A stretch of 64,000 nt of DNA from Bryobacterales bacterium (GTDB lineage Bacteria; Acidobacteriota; Terriglobia; Bryobacterales; Bryobacteraceae), in NCBI GenBank assembly GCA_003167495.1, contig PMSX01000232.1, forward strand, positions 2,667 to 66,666. The letters are read 5' to 3'. Positions 42,795-51,231 of this stretch are shown here, piece by piece. Positions within the stretch are counted from its first letter, which is position 1; every line of letters begins with the position of its first letter. The position numbers were made by a program, and so were the translations under genes. The notes under the pieces were generated by a model. It did no database searches. It was not told the DNA's origin and was given only the letters and a program-made list of their open reading frames with translations.

Positions 42795-43555
42795 CGGCTG
42801 ACTACCTCTACTAGAGCCGCTGCCGAAGCGGGCGCGTCGCGCTCTTGAACCAAATGCGCGAAGGCCGCTTCCAAAGAGGGCATTTGCTGAAAAGTTTTGA
42901 GGTCTTCCACGGTGCCGTAGGCCAGTTGCTTGCCGTTTTGCAAGATGATGATGTGCGAGCAGACTTTCTCGACTACTTCCAGGACGTGGGAGCAGTAAAA
43001 GATCAATTTCCCCGCGCGGCTCAACGCCTTGACCAATTCGCGGAAGATGAGCGCGGATGTCACGTCGAGTCCGGAGAGCGGCTCGTCGAAAATAATCAAA
43101 TCCGGGTTGTGCATCAGGGCGGCAATCAGCAAGATTCGCTGGCGCATACCCTTCGAGTAGGTGCCGATGGTGGAATGCCGGTGCGGGGTCATAGAAAAGA
43201 TCTCGAGCATCTCGCCTGCGCGGCGGGCGATGACACGACCTTTCAAGCCGCGTAGCCTGCCAATCAGTTCCAGATATTCGAGGCCGGTCAGAAACGGGTA
43301 TAAATTCGCTTCTTCCGGCACGTATCCAACAATGCGCTTATAGGCTGCCAGATCGTCCTTGATGTTCGCGCCATTGAAGAAAACGCTGCCGGCAGTTGGC
43401 TCGAGTAATCCGGTGATGATTTTGACGGTGGTGCTTTTCCCTGAGCCGTTGGGACCGAGATAGCCGAGCACTTGGCCCGGGCAGATGGTGAAGCTGACGT
43501 TTTCGAGGGCGGGAATGGTGCTGTAGGTCTTGGTGAGAGACCGTACTTGGAGCAT
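42791..43555 (-). CDS. ABC transporter ATP-binding protein
   Basis: This 254-residue ATPase carries Walker A GPNGSGKST (about 34-42), Q-loop YVPEEANLYPFLTGLEYLEL, signature YSKGMRQRI (in place of LSGGQ, as in many ABC-2 ATPases), Walker B DLIIFDEPLSGLD and switch His in FYCSHVLEVVEKV. It powers the permease encoded directly downstream and overlapping by four bases. The two form an exporter of unknown substrate. The 97-base gap to the convergent-side GH12 gene holds its promoter. All catalytic motifs are present; it appears functional. Confidence 0.92.
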   Translation of the reverse strand: MLQVRSLTKTYSTIPALENVSFTICPGQVLGYLGPNGSGKSTTVKIITGLLEPTAGSVFFNGANIKDDLAAYKRIVGYVPEEANLYPFLTGLEYLELIGRLRGLKGRVIARRAGEMLEIFSMTPHRHSTIGTYSKGMRQRILLIAALMHNPDLIIFDEPLSGLDVTSALIFRELVKALSRAGKLIFYCSHVLEVVEKVCSHIIILQNGKQLAYGTVEDLKTFQQMPSLEAAFAHLVQERDAPASAAALVEVVSR

Positions 43556-43652
43556 GAGGGTAGCATACTACATAGTAGGCGAGGTTGCTATTGCCACATC
43601 CATCTGAGTCCGGCTCGGTCGAGGACGATGCGCAGTATCTTAGCTCTTCACT

Positions 43653-45074
43653 CTAATGGCAAACCGTGCCGTTCACTGCAAACGAAGCGGGAACGGAATT
43701 GGTTGTGCCGCTCCAGTTGCCGTTAAAGCCGAGGCCGGTATACGTGGCGCCGGCGGCGATAGCGCCGTTGTAACTCAGGTTGGCGACAGATACATCTGCA
43801 CCGCTTTGCGTGAGTGCGCCGCACCACAAGTCCGTAATGACTTGGCCATTGGCAAAAGTCCAGCTGAGAGTCCAGTTATTGATGGCGCTCGAACTCGTGT
43901 TCTCAATCGCGAGATTTGCGCCGAAGGCGTTCGAGTTTTGCCAGGAGAGCGTGTAAGTAACATGGCACGAGAAACCGTTCCCGCTTAAGCTCGAGGTGGT
44001 TGCACTGGCTTGTGCTGAGGGCGCCGAAGTTCCGGCGGCGTCTACTGCTTCGATCACGTAATAATACGTAGTTGCAGGCTGGAGACCTTTGTCCGAGTAG
44101 CTGTTTGCGGTCACGTTGCTGGCGATTAGGTTGCTTGACGAGGCCGTAAATCCACTGGCAGTACTTCGATAAATATTGTAAGAGCTGATGGTGCAGTTCG
44201 CGGGCGCGGTGTCCGCGGTCCAGCTGACGTTGATGACGCTCGATGAGGCGGCGGTGCCGGTCAGTCCGCTCGGAGCCGAAGGTGGAGTTTCGCAGGTTGA
44301 GCCGCCTCCACCGTTACCGGCTGCGGCGCTGACCGAGAAGCCGCTGACGGCGAGACCTTGGCCACCAGTCCAAATCTCAAAGCCATACTCGACGTCGATA
44401 AGCCACCAGGAGGCTTCGAGGCTTCCACGAGAAACGGCGTCGCTAAAGAAAGGCAGAAGGTTCAAGTTATTAACCGAAGTTACGGGCGTTTGGCGGACAT
44501 AAGAGACGATGTTCCATGAAGACTGGCGCCCAGTCCAAACGGCCCAGGATGTACCGTCGATACTCACGGTAGCGGTCTGCGACCCGAAGGGTTGCGGCGA
44601 TCCCTGGTGATTGATCCAGATCATGATTTCCGTGCCGTTCGGCTGGCCGGATGTGGTTGAGGTCTGGTTGAACCAGATGTCGTAGGCAGCGTCGTTGTTG
44701 TAACCGGAAGGTTGTGTGATGGAGACGCTCGTGCTGGCGGATGCGACGTTACTTTCTTGAATCGGGAACGGATTTGAGCTTGTGCAAGCTCCCCAGTGAC
44801 ATCCGCGGAACAGGGACGGGTACGTAGCGGGCGCACCGTTTGTGGGCAGATCGAAGTTCGCATTCGTGAGCGTAAATCCGACGCCGTTAACCGTGGCGCA
44901 CTGCTGCGCGGTCGAGTTCCACTCATCCTGCTGATAGGTGTATTGACCACTATTGATCGGGACGGTGCCGAACTGGGCGCAAGTGGATTGGCCCACGGCG
45001 ATCGCAGACGCGGTCAGAAATAGAAAAGGTAACAAGGCAATCGATAAATGTGGAAAACCGGTGTGGATCTTCAT
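43653..45074 (-). CDS. Secreted GH12 endoglucanase with FN3 and CBM2 modules
   Basis: This is a 473-residue modular extracellular enzyme. The signal peptide is about 1-28. The glycoside hydrolase family 12 domain covers about 30-250, with the nucleophile Glu149 in NGTEIMIWINH and acid/base Glu233 in YGFEIWTGG. Its strands YDIWFNQTS and SWNIVSYVRQ are typical. A glycine-rich linker leads to a fibronectin type III domain (about 264-355, PSAPSGLTGTAASSSVINVS). The C-terminal family 2 cellulose-binding module (about 360-473) contains CHVTYTLSWQNSNAFGANL and has paired terminal cysteines. GH12 enzymes cut beta-1,4-glucan or xyloglucan with retention. The ATG at 45074 is chosen because AGGAG stands eight bases upstream. 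It is a stand-alone gene next to the ABC exporter. Confidence 0.9.
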   Translation of the reverse strand: MKIHTGFPHLSIALLPFLFLTASAIAVGQSTCAQFGTVPINSGQYTYQQDEWNSTAQQCATVNGVGFTLTNANFDLPTNGAPATYPSLFRGCHWGACTSSNPFPIQESNVASASTSVSITQPSGYNNDAAYDIWFNQTSTTSGQPNGTEIMIWINHQGSPQPFGSQTATVSIDGTSWAVWTGRQSSWNIVSYVRQTPVTSVNNLNLLPFFSDAVSRGSLEASWWLIDVEYGFEIWTGGQGLAVSGFSVSAAAGNGGGGSTCETPPSAPSGLTGTAASSSVINVSWTADTAPANCTISSYNIYRSTASGFTASSSNLIASNVTANSYSDKGLQPATTYYYVIEAVDAAGTSAPSAQASATTSSLSGNGFSCHVTYTLSWQNSNAFGANLAIENTSSSAINNWTLSWTFANGQVITDLWCGALTQSGADVSVANLSYNGAIAAGATYTGLGFNGNWSGTTNSVPASFAVNGTVCH

Positions 45075-45402
45075 AGACAGCACTCCTCAAAATAGGGGAG
45101 ACGGTCCATCAGCTTGCCCCCACAGCCGGGAGCGCATTCCCAACGAGTTTGCTCGGGCTCTTCAATTAGGATGCATTTCCCAAGAATTTGTTACGGATTT
45201 TATCCCTTGATTGTGGCGAAGCTAAGAAGACGAAGGATCGCGCTGAGGCCGTGGCGCCGGATTGAATAGGCTGTGACTTTTGGCGATGGAGCGATGAGGC
45301 AGCCAGCAGCGCAACAACAATGACAGTTTCATCCTCGTTTTTGCGCAATGCCCATTGAGAAGTGATCTTCTCAAGTCAAACAGCAGGAGAAGAAAAGAGA
45401 AT

Positions 45403-45732
45403 ATGAGCAAATTTAGAGTGGGAAGCGCAGTTCTGATTTTAATCTCGGCATTCGGCCTCACCGGCTGCACTGGGTCTGAGCCGTCCGAAGGGCAAATGAA
45501 AGACGCCATGGAGTATGAGATGAATCACCCTCCCGGCGTACAGAACGTGGAGCCGATCACGATCAAGTTTTTCAAAAAGAAAGCGTGCGACAAACCCACG
45601 CCACAGGGTTACCGCTGCACTTTTGAAGTGAACGTCGCGTCAGCGAACATCGGCGCTGGAATGTACAACAACATACCTTTCGGCACGTTCTATAAAGAGT
45701 CGGGCAAATGGATGATGCGCCCGCCATTTTAG
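45403..45732 (+). CDS. Small lipoprotein of unknown function
   Basis: This 109-residue protein begins MSKFRVGSAVLILISAFG and then LTGC, a lipobox with the lipidated Cys at about 22, so it is probably anchored in the outer membrane or the periplasmic face of the inner one. The mature part has a predicted small alpha/beta layout (MKDAMEYEMNHPPG, ITIKFFKKKACDKP, GYRCTFEVNV, GTFYKESGKWMMRPPF) with two cysteines that may form a disulfide. I do not recognise the family. The ATG at 45403 is favoured over one 16 codons upstream because it starts the lipoprotein signal and lies behind the purine-rich AAGAGAAT. It converges on the carboxylesterase gene. Confidence 0.7.
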   Translation: MSKFRVGSAVLILISAFGLTGCTGSEPSEGQMKDAMEYEMNHPPGVQNVEPITIKFFKKKACDKPTPQGYRCTFEVNVASANIGAGMYNNIPFGTFYKESGKWMMRPPF

Positions 45733-45768
45733 CCTGGAGATACTTTCAGCCGCATTGCCGAAATTCGG

Positions 45769-47451
45769 TTAGTTGCCCGCCAGCCTCTCTTGTAAGCCGT
45801 GAGGAGAGAGGTGGCAAAACGGCGGAGAGAAATTCCGCAGGGGCAGTGCCGCGCCGCTCTGACTGAATTCAAGATAGGGCTCTTCGCTGTTGTTCCACGG
45901 CTTCCAGGCGGGAAGACCGGAACCATTTGGATCTCCGAACTTAGCAAAATTAGTCCAGTAAATCTGGATCATCGCGGAGAGTTTCCGATCCGTTTCCGTA
46001 AAAGGTAGCCATCGCCAGCTGCGATCAGTAAAAGTATTGAAAACGTAGGGTATTTCGAGTGCGTGAAAGGCGCCCAGTTGGGGTTCGCCTTTGCCGGGGA
46101 CGGAGCGATCAAATCTATAAAGGAATGCCCGGGCGCCCGCACTCCTTACAAGAGCAGCTTCAGCACCTATGGGACAGGCCATCAAGATATCGTTACTAGC
46201 GCGGTCGACGCCGATATCGCCGTGCATGAGAATTTGAGCGAGATAAACGGCGACGGCCATGTCAGTCCATCCGCCATAAAGAGGGTGAGCCGCGTCTGCC
46301 AGTTTCTTCACAGCGTCGGTGGGCGCGGTCTTTTGGGGGGGCTTAGTGGATTGCTTCGCCGCCGCTGCTGCGCCGATCCGAAACGCGCTGAGCTCTCTGC
46401 CGTTCAGCCCTGCCAGAAGATCGACCTTTTGGATCTTTCCCGAAGCAAACGCTTTGCCAGCCGACATCGGCAGAAGCCAGCCATCGACCACGGATCCATT
46501 TGGATCAAAGTTCTGGTAGCGCGATGCCAGAACGCTGCGATCCAAGTCAACAACTTGATCGGCCGGCAGTCCACGGAGAGTCGCGAACGCCCTTGCCTGT
46601 GTTGTGGACTCGCCCGCGGCTGTTTGGGCTACAGCTGTGCCCACCGCCTCGGCTTGGGCTCGTGTGAGCGGCGCGGCCAATCCGAAGGCAGGTCCACTCT
46701 CCGCGATCACACGCCGGAAGAGGCCTTTGGTCAAAGGCGAGGTCATAAGAGTGGTGGCATCGATGGATCCGGCAGACTCACCAAAGAGGGTTACATTTTG
46801 AGGATCGCCGCCGAACTGCGCTATGTTCTGCTGAACCCACTGCAATGCCGCGATTTGGTCAAGCAAGCCATAATTCCCGGAGCTGTGGTGTGGGGACTCC
46901 GCGGTGAGTTCCGGATGAGCGAAGAACCCCATGACCCCTAGCCGATAGTTAATGGTGACGACGAGGACTCCATGCGATGCCAGCGAAGATCCGTTGTAAC
47001 TTTCATCGGCTCCCGTACCTGCCCGGTTGCTACCGCCATGCAGCCATACCATAACGGGAAAGCCCTTCGCAGCGGGCGGCCAAGGCGTAAATACATTCAG
47101 ATACAGGCAATCTTCGGAAGATTTGAAAGGCTGTACCACAAACGGCGTTTGGTAGGTAGCGGCAAGCGGCGCCAAGAAGGCATCAACACCGATGGCCGAT
47201 TGAGTGCACGGAGTGGCGAAGTGGGTGGCGTCACGAGTTCCAGACCAGCTCGCCACCGGCTGAGGCTCGCGCCAGCGCAAATTCCCGAGTGGCGGTGCCG
47301 CAAAGGGAATTCCTTCGAAGGTGCTGATACCGTCCTGCAGCTTTCCTGCGAGAGCTCCGCCAGTTACATGCACGATGGGAGCACTGGAATTCGGGGGACT
47401 GGCGCTTCGGATTGAGAACGGCAGGGCCAGGAGGATAAGAATGGAGCACAT
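45769..47451 (-). CDS. Carboxylesterase type B, exported
   Basis: This 560-residue alpha/beta hydrolase of the carboxylesterase/para-nitrobenzyl esterase family has a signal peptide (about 1-17). The landmarks are FEGIPFAAPPLGNLRWREPQ, SEDCLYLNVFTPWPP, VMVWLHGGSNRAG (oxyanion hole) and LFGESAGSIDATTLM with the nucleophile Ser. Near the end, GAFHALEIPYVFNT supplies the catalytic His; the acid is expected in the preceding central region. The family cleaves carboxylic esters of wide range. Length and order of motifs are normal. The gene diverges from the tolC-like gene across about 116 bases. No link to its neighbours is evident. Confidence 0.88.
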   Translation of the reverse strand: MCSILILLALPFSIRSASPPNSSAPIVHVTGGALAGKLQDGISTFEGIPFAAPPLGNLRWREPQPVASWSGTRDATHFATPCTQSAIGVDAFLAPLAATYQTPFVVQPFKSSEDCLYLNVFTPWPPAAKGFPVMVWLHGGSNRAGTGADESYNGSSLASHGVLVVTINYRLGVMGFFAHPELTAESPHHSSGNYGLLDQIAALQWVQQNIAQFGGDPQNVTLFGESAGSIDATTLMTSPLTKGLFRRVIAESGPAFGLAAPLTRAQAEAVGTAVAQTAAGESTTQARAFATLRGLPADQVVDLDRSVLASRYQNFDPNGSVVDGWLLPMSAGKAFASGKIQKVDLLAGLNGRELSAFRIGAAAAAKQSTKPPQKTAPTDAVKKLADAAHPLYGGWTDMAVAVYLAQILMHGDIGVDRASNDILMACPIGAEAALVRSAGARAFLYRFDRSVPGKGEPQLGAFHALEIPYVFNTFTDRSWRWLPFTETDRKLSAMIQIYWTNFAKFGDPNGSGLPAWKPWNNSEEPYLEFSQSGAALPLRNFSPPFCHLSPHGLQERLAGN

Positions 47452-47567
47452 AAAAAGATAGACTATGATCTCCCATTGCTGACTGGGAGAAATTGGACGC
47501 CGTGAGTGCCAACGTAATAAAATCGTTAGGTTTTGATAAATTCGGCTTGCGGATGGGAGAAGCAGCG

Positions 47568-48812
47568 ATGCGGCATTTGATTATTCGTGGTACTCCGATG
47601 CTCTTAATTGTCGCTCTCCTGGCCTTATCGGCATCCGCCCAGGCGCCTGATAACGCTTCCGATCCGAACACTGTTTCGCTCACGATGCATGAGGCGGTGA
47701 AGCTTGCGCTTCAACAGAATCCTCGCTTGTTGGGCGCGCGGATCGAAGCTCTCGAAAGCAAACAGACGACGAAAGTGGCGAGGTCCGCTTTCTTGCCGAA
47801 GGCGACGTTGGGACTTAAAGAACAGCCGCAGGGGCTCAATCTCGCAACGCTCATCGGCCAGGAATCAGCTCCGTACTCGGTGGGTCCGTACAGCAATCTG
47901 CAACTTGGCGCGAACTTTGATGTCCCAATCGTCGCGGTCTCAGCGTGGCGCACTTATCAGGCGGGAAAGCTGCGGGAGAAGTCGTCGCAAGACGAGGCCG
48001 CCGCGGTTCAGGAGTCGATTGCGAGTATTGTTGTGGCCCAGTATCTTTCGCTCCTGCGCTCGAAGGCGACGGAGGAGGCAGTTCAGAGCCGCATTGACCT
48101 TGCGGCTGTTCTTTTGCGCCTCGCCAACGACCAACTGAAGCAGGGCACAGGCACCAGCACAGATGCGTTGCGCGCCAACGTTGAGCTACTTGTCGAGAAG
48201 GAGAATCTTGTTCGGGCGCAGGCGCAAACGAAAGCGTACAGCTATGGCCTTGCGCAGGTGCTGGGGTTGAAGGAGAGCCAACACGCAATTTCGACCGAAA
48301 GCCTGACCGCAACCGACGAACAAGTTCCAGAAGAGCAGCAATTGCTGACTGAGGCATTTAACACACGGCCCGATCTGTTGTCCGTCGACGCCCTTAGCCA
48401 GGCGGCACAGTATGAACAGAAAGCCGCGGCGTCACAACGACTGCCCGAACTTCATTTCGACGGCTACTGGGCCCAGAGCGGCCGAAACCCAGCCGGATTG
48501 CTTCCGGCATATATTTATCAGGGAGAGATTAAGCTTCCTATCTTTACCGGGGGCAGGATCACAGCCGAATCGCAGCGTGCGCGGTTAGCGGCCGATCGCG
48601 CGCAGGAAACGGTGACTGAGCGCCGCGATTTGATCACGCAGGAGGTGCGGGACGCTTTGTCGTCGCTGGACGCTGCGCGCAAGGAATTGCAGCTGTCGAC
48701 CGAAGCATACAGACTTTCAACGCGTGAGCTAAAGGAGACTCGGGATCGATTCGCGGCGGGGGTCACAAACAATTCCGGATATCACCGGATCACTGGGCGT
48801 ATCTTTCGATGA
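47568..48812 (+). pseudogene. TolC-family outer-membrane efflux protein, 3' end lost in fusion
   Basis: From the ATG at 47568 (GGGAGAAG just upstream) the protein has a signal peptide ending SASAQ and the TolC/OEP helical hairpins. It contains SLTMHEAVKLALQQNPRLLG, ARSAFLPKATLGLKEQ, QYLSLLRSKATEEAVQSRID, the LTEAFNTRPDLLSVDALSQA start of the second repeat, and RELKETRDRFAAGVTNN. Family members continue from that point with about 50 more residues (usually the I-E-V-x-x-A-Q-E helix). Here, right after VTNN (about 48775), sequence belonging to a DHA2 transporter begins in another frame, and the TolC frame ends after about a dozen unrelated codons at 48812. The gene is therefore truncated by a deletion that also removed the expected membrane-fusion-protein gene. 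Confidence 0.75.
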
Positions 48813-50328
48813 AGCTAGTTGGATATTGACCGTCTACAGTTCCTTTCTTTTTCTCGGTGTGCCGCTGTCATTTTGGTTAGCGGGGCATTTTGGCTACAAG
48901 CGTTTTCTCATTTGGAATTCGGCCTTATTTGCCACGATGTCGGTGGGTTGCGCGCTGTCGCCGACTCTCGGGGTCATGATTGTTCTGCGTGCTATCGAGG
49001 GATTGGCGGGGGCAGGCCTTGCCGTTTGGTGGCGCGCTGGAATCTACATGATTATGCCGAGAGAGAAACGAGGCCGATCCATGATGATTACTTCGGTGAG
49101 ACTCCATTTTGCAAGCATCGCAGGATTGGTCCTCAGTGGCTTTCTCACCGACCGGCTCAACTGGAGGCTGATTTGTATACCCAACGTGATTATGGCGATC
49201 GCAGCGGTCCAACTGCTGAAGAACAATTTTCCTGAACTGCCGAAAGCGGAGTCGCCTCGCTTGCAGCAGGCGGATTTCCCCGGATTGATTCTGGCGGCAA
49301 TTGCGTTTCTCTCCCTTCAGGTCATTCTCAGCCGCGGGCATATCGATGGCTGGTTCGAGTCGCAGCAGATTCGCCTGCTGAGCGTCATCAGCGTCACCGC
49401 GATCGTCGCCTTCGCGTGGTGGCAACGTAGCGCGAACAATCGCTCTCCGTTAATGGATATGTCGCTGCTCACAAACCGCCATGTTTTGGCGGCGGTGTTC
49501 ATCGGTATCTTCGCGGGAATGATCCTCTCCGGCAGCTTGTTCGTGCTTCCTCAGTTTCTGCGCCTCGTCGATTCGCAGACGCACAGTGCCACGCAGACAG
49601 GACGCCTGATCGCCTTCTACGCGCTGGCCGACGCAGCCCTCCGCCCTCTGATGTCCAAGGTTATAGCTAAACTTGGTCCGAGAAAGACCGCCGCGTTATC
49701 CTTCTTCATGCTAATCGCGGCGATGCTCCTTTTCTACCGCTGCCTCACTACTTCGACGCCGGACGGGTACTTCCTCTTACCCTTGGCACTTTACGCGGGA
49801 TGTCTCACGACGCTTCTGCCCGCGATCGGTCAGGGCACAATCGGAAAGCTGGAACCGCGCAGGATACTCGATGGCATGCAACTCTACATGACATTTCGCC
49901 AGCTTGGAGCATCATTTGGAGTCGCGTTCCTGACTATTTTGCTGGTACAGCGTGAGACGCTTCACTCGTCGCGCCTGTACGAACACTTGAACATTGCCAA
50001 CGAGTCAACTGTAAGCGCGCTGAGTTCGGTGTCCCGCTTTCTCGAAACCAATAGCGGTACGAACACTGGGCTGAAACCCATCGGGTGGCTTGCGCGGTCC
50101 GCCGCGCACCAGGTTGAAGTGCTGAGCTATGCCGATTGTTTCCTCTTCATGGCAATGGTGGGATTTCTCGCATTGTTTTTCATTCCTCTGATGGTGCCGT
50201 TGCCCCTCCCACGAGCGGGGCCGATGAACGCTTCCGAAGACTACGCGGGCAAGGCCTCGAATACCAGTTCCGTAGTGATCGCGATGGCTGGTTTCAGCGT
50301 GCGATACACCGGACATTTATCGGCGTAG
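48776..50328 (+). pseudogene. DHA2-family (EmrB-like) MFS drug exporter, 5'-truncated
   Basis: Immediately after the junction the frame reads ITGSLGVSFDEASWILTVYS, the loop after the first transmembrane helix of EmrB-type 14-helix exporters. It goes on through FWLAGHFGYKRFLIWNSALF, GAGLAVWWRAGIYMIMPREK (motif A/C-like) and RLNWRLICIPNVIMAIA to SYADCFLFMAMVGFLALFFI. The first roughly 35 residues, including start and helix 1, are missing. A TTG at 48826 could at best start an incomplete protein. In intact loci the order is tolC, emrA-like fusion protein, emrB-like transporter; one deletion would produce exactly this arrangement. The last 88 bases overlap the convergent OsmC gene. Confidence 0.72.
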
Positions 50329-50717
50329 AAACCATGAACCCGGCTTGCAGTCTCTCTATGAGACTCCAGGGCCTTCAGCTTCAGGATCACGTGGATGCGG
50401 CGGATCACGAGCACGCTGTCTTCCAACTCAATTTCACCGACTGCTTCAGACACCAATCGCTCATTCGAGGCGTCTACCTGACGCGCCTCCAGCGCGCCTC
50501 CGAAGGTTCCAGTCAGTCAACCGGCCGCGGCGGCGACAATGTAATCCAGGGTGGTAGCGTGAGGCTCGAGAACAGCGGGCGGCACCTTGTAATGTTCAGC
50601 GATAGCGCCATGCACTCCGAATATTACGGGCCGTTGTTCGGCCGGAAGATACGCCCGGCGCACGGGGCCCTTCACGCGCTCGATGCGCACATTGGACCGG
50701 TAAACCACCTCAGACAT
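50241..50717 (-). CDS. OsmC-family peroxiredoxin, candidate selenoprotein with in-frame UGA at the peroxidatic Cys
   Basis: Reading from the ATG at 50717 to the TAG at 50241 gives a 158-residue OsmC/Ohr-fold protein interrupted only by one in-frame UGA (50519-50517). Before it lies MSEVVYRSNVRIERVKGPVR and then LEPHATTLDYIVAAAAG. After it, in the same frame, come LTGTFGGALEARQVDASNER, VGEIELEDSVLVIRRIHV and ASRVHGFYADKCPVYRTLKP. The second conserved Cys is retained in DKCPVY. OsmC proteins have a Cys exactly where the UGA stands, in A-A-A-G-C-L-T-G-T-F. OsmC-like selenoproteins are known in other bacteria. A hairpin fitting a bacterial SECIS follows the UGA. Loss of function by a TGC-to-TGA change is the rival reading; conservation on both sides and the hairpin favour selenocysteine. 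Confidence 0.72.
50478..50519 (-). promoter_or_regulatory. SECIS-like hairpin beginning at the OsmC UGA
   Basis: On the minus strand the UGA (50519-50517) is followed directly by CUGAC (50516-50512), which pairs with GUCAG (50482-50478). Inside, CGCGC (50496-50492) pairs with GCGCG (50486-50482) around the loop UGGAG (50491-50487). The apical loop starts 26 bases after the UGA and has G at its second position, both within the known limits for bacterial SECIS elements. One G (50482) can belong to only one of the two stems. SelB binding is inferred, not shown. Confidence 0.55.
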
Positions 50718-50752
50718 AATGACCGGATAGTATCACGGAAGGTACTCGTCCA

Positions 50753-51116
50753 CTATCTGAACTTGTGGAGTACAGGCGCGTCAATCCTTTGTCTCAACTC
50801 CGTCCTTGCGTGCGCACGAGTGGCGCTGAGCTTCGCTTCCAGTACTCTGTAAAAAGTAAGAATCCAAAACGGAACCACAAGCGAGAATAAGTACTCTTCG
50901 ATGGGCAGGACGCCGATCCAAATTCCGATGAGCCCGTTACCTGGATACACCCAGATCTTTTTGGACGGTGGGTATCGAATCCCAGGCCACGCCGATCACA
51001 AAGAAAATCAGAGTAATCAGGATCCGCTCTCTCCGCGTTGGGTAAAGGTGGACGCGGAATGTTACCTCAAGCCATACTGCCAATGCGAAAGACGAAATCA
51101 GAGTCGCCAGGTACAT
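50753..51116 (-). pseudogene. Lycopene cyclase domain membrane protein, frameshifted
   Basis: From the ATG at 51116 the frame reads MYLATLISSFALAVWLEVTF and then ERILITLIFFVIGVAWDSIP. It then breaks near the run AAAAAGATC (about 50965), and the homology continues in another frame as YPGNGLIGIWIGVLPIEEYL, FSLVVPFWILTFYRVLE. The P-I-E-E/D-Y-L-F motif followed by the V-P-F-W helix is the hallmark of the heterodimeric or fused lycopene beta-cyclase domain (CrtYc/CrtYd, CarA type) that cyclises carotenoid ends in the membrane. Restored, it is a single three-helix domain of about 120 residues. One surplus base explains the break. No other carotenoid gene is in the window. Confidence 0.66.
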
Positions 51117-51231
51117 GTCGTCAGTATATGCGGTTTTTGCGACTCAAGCCGGCGTCCGGCGCTAGCGTCGAACGACGATCCTTGGAGAAGAATCGCAAGG
51201 TGCTTCTTTCGCGGGGGTACGTCCGCCTCGC

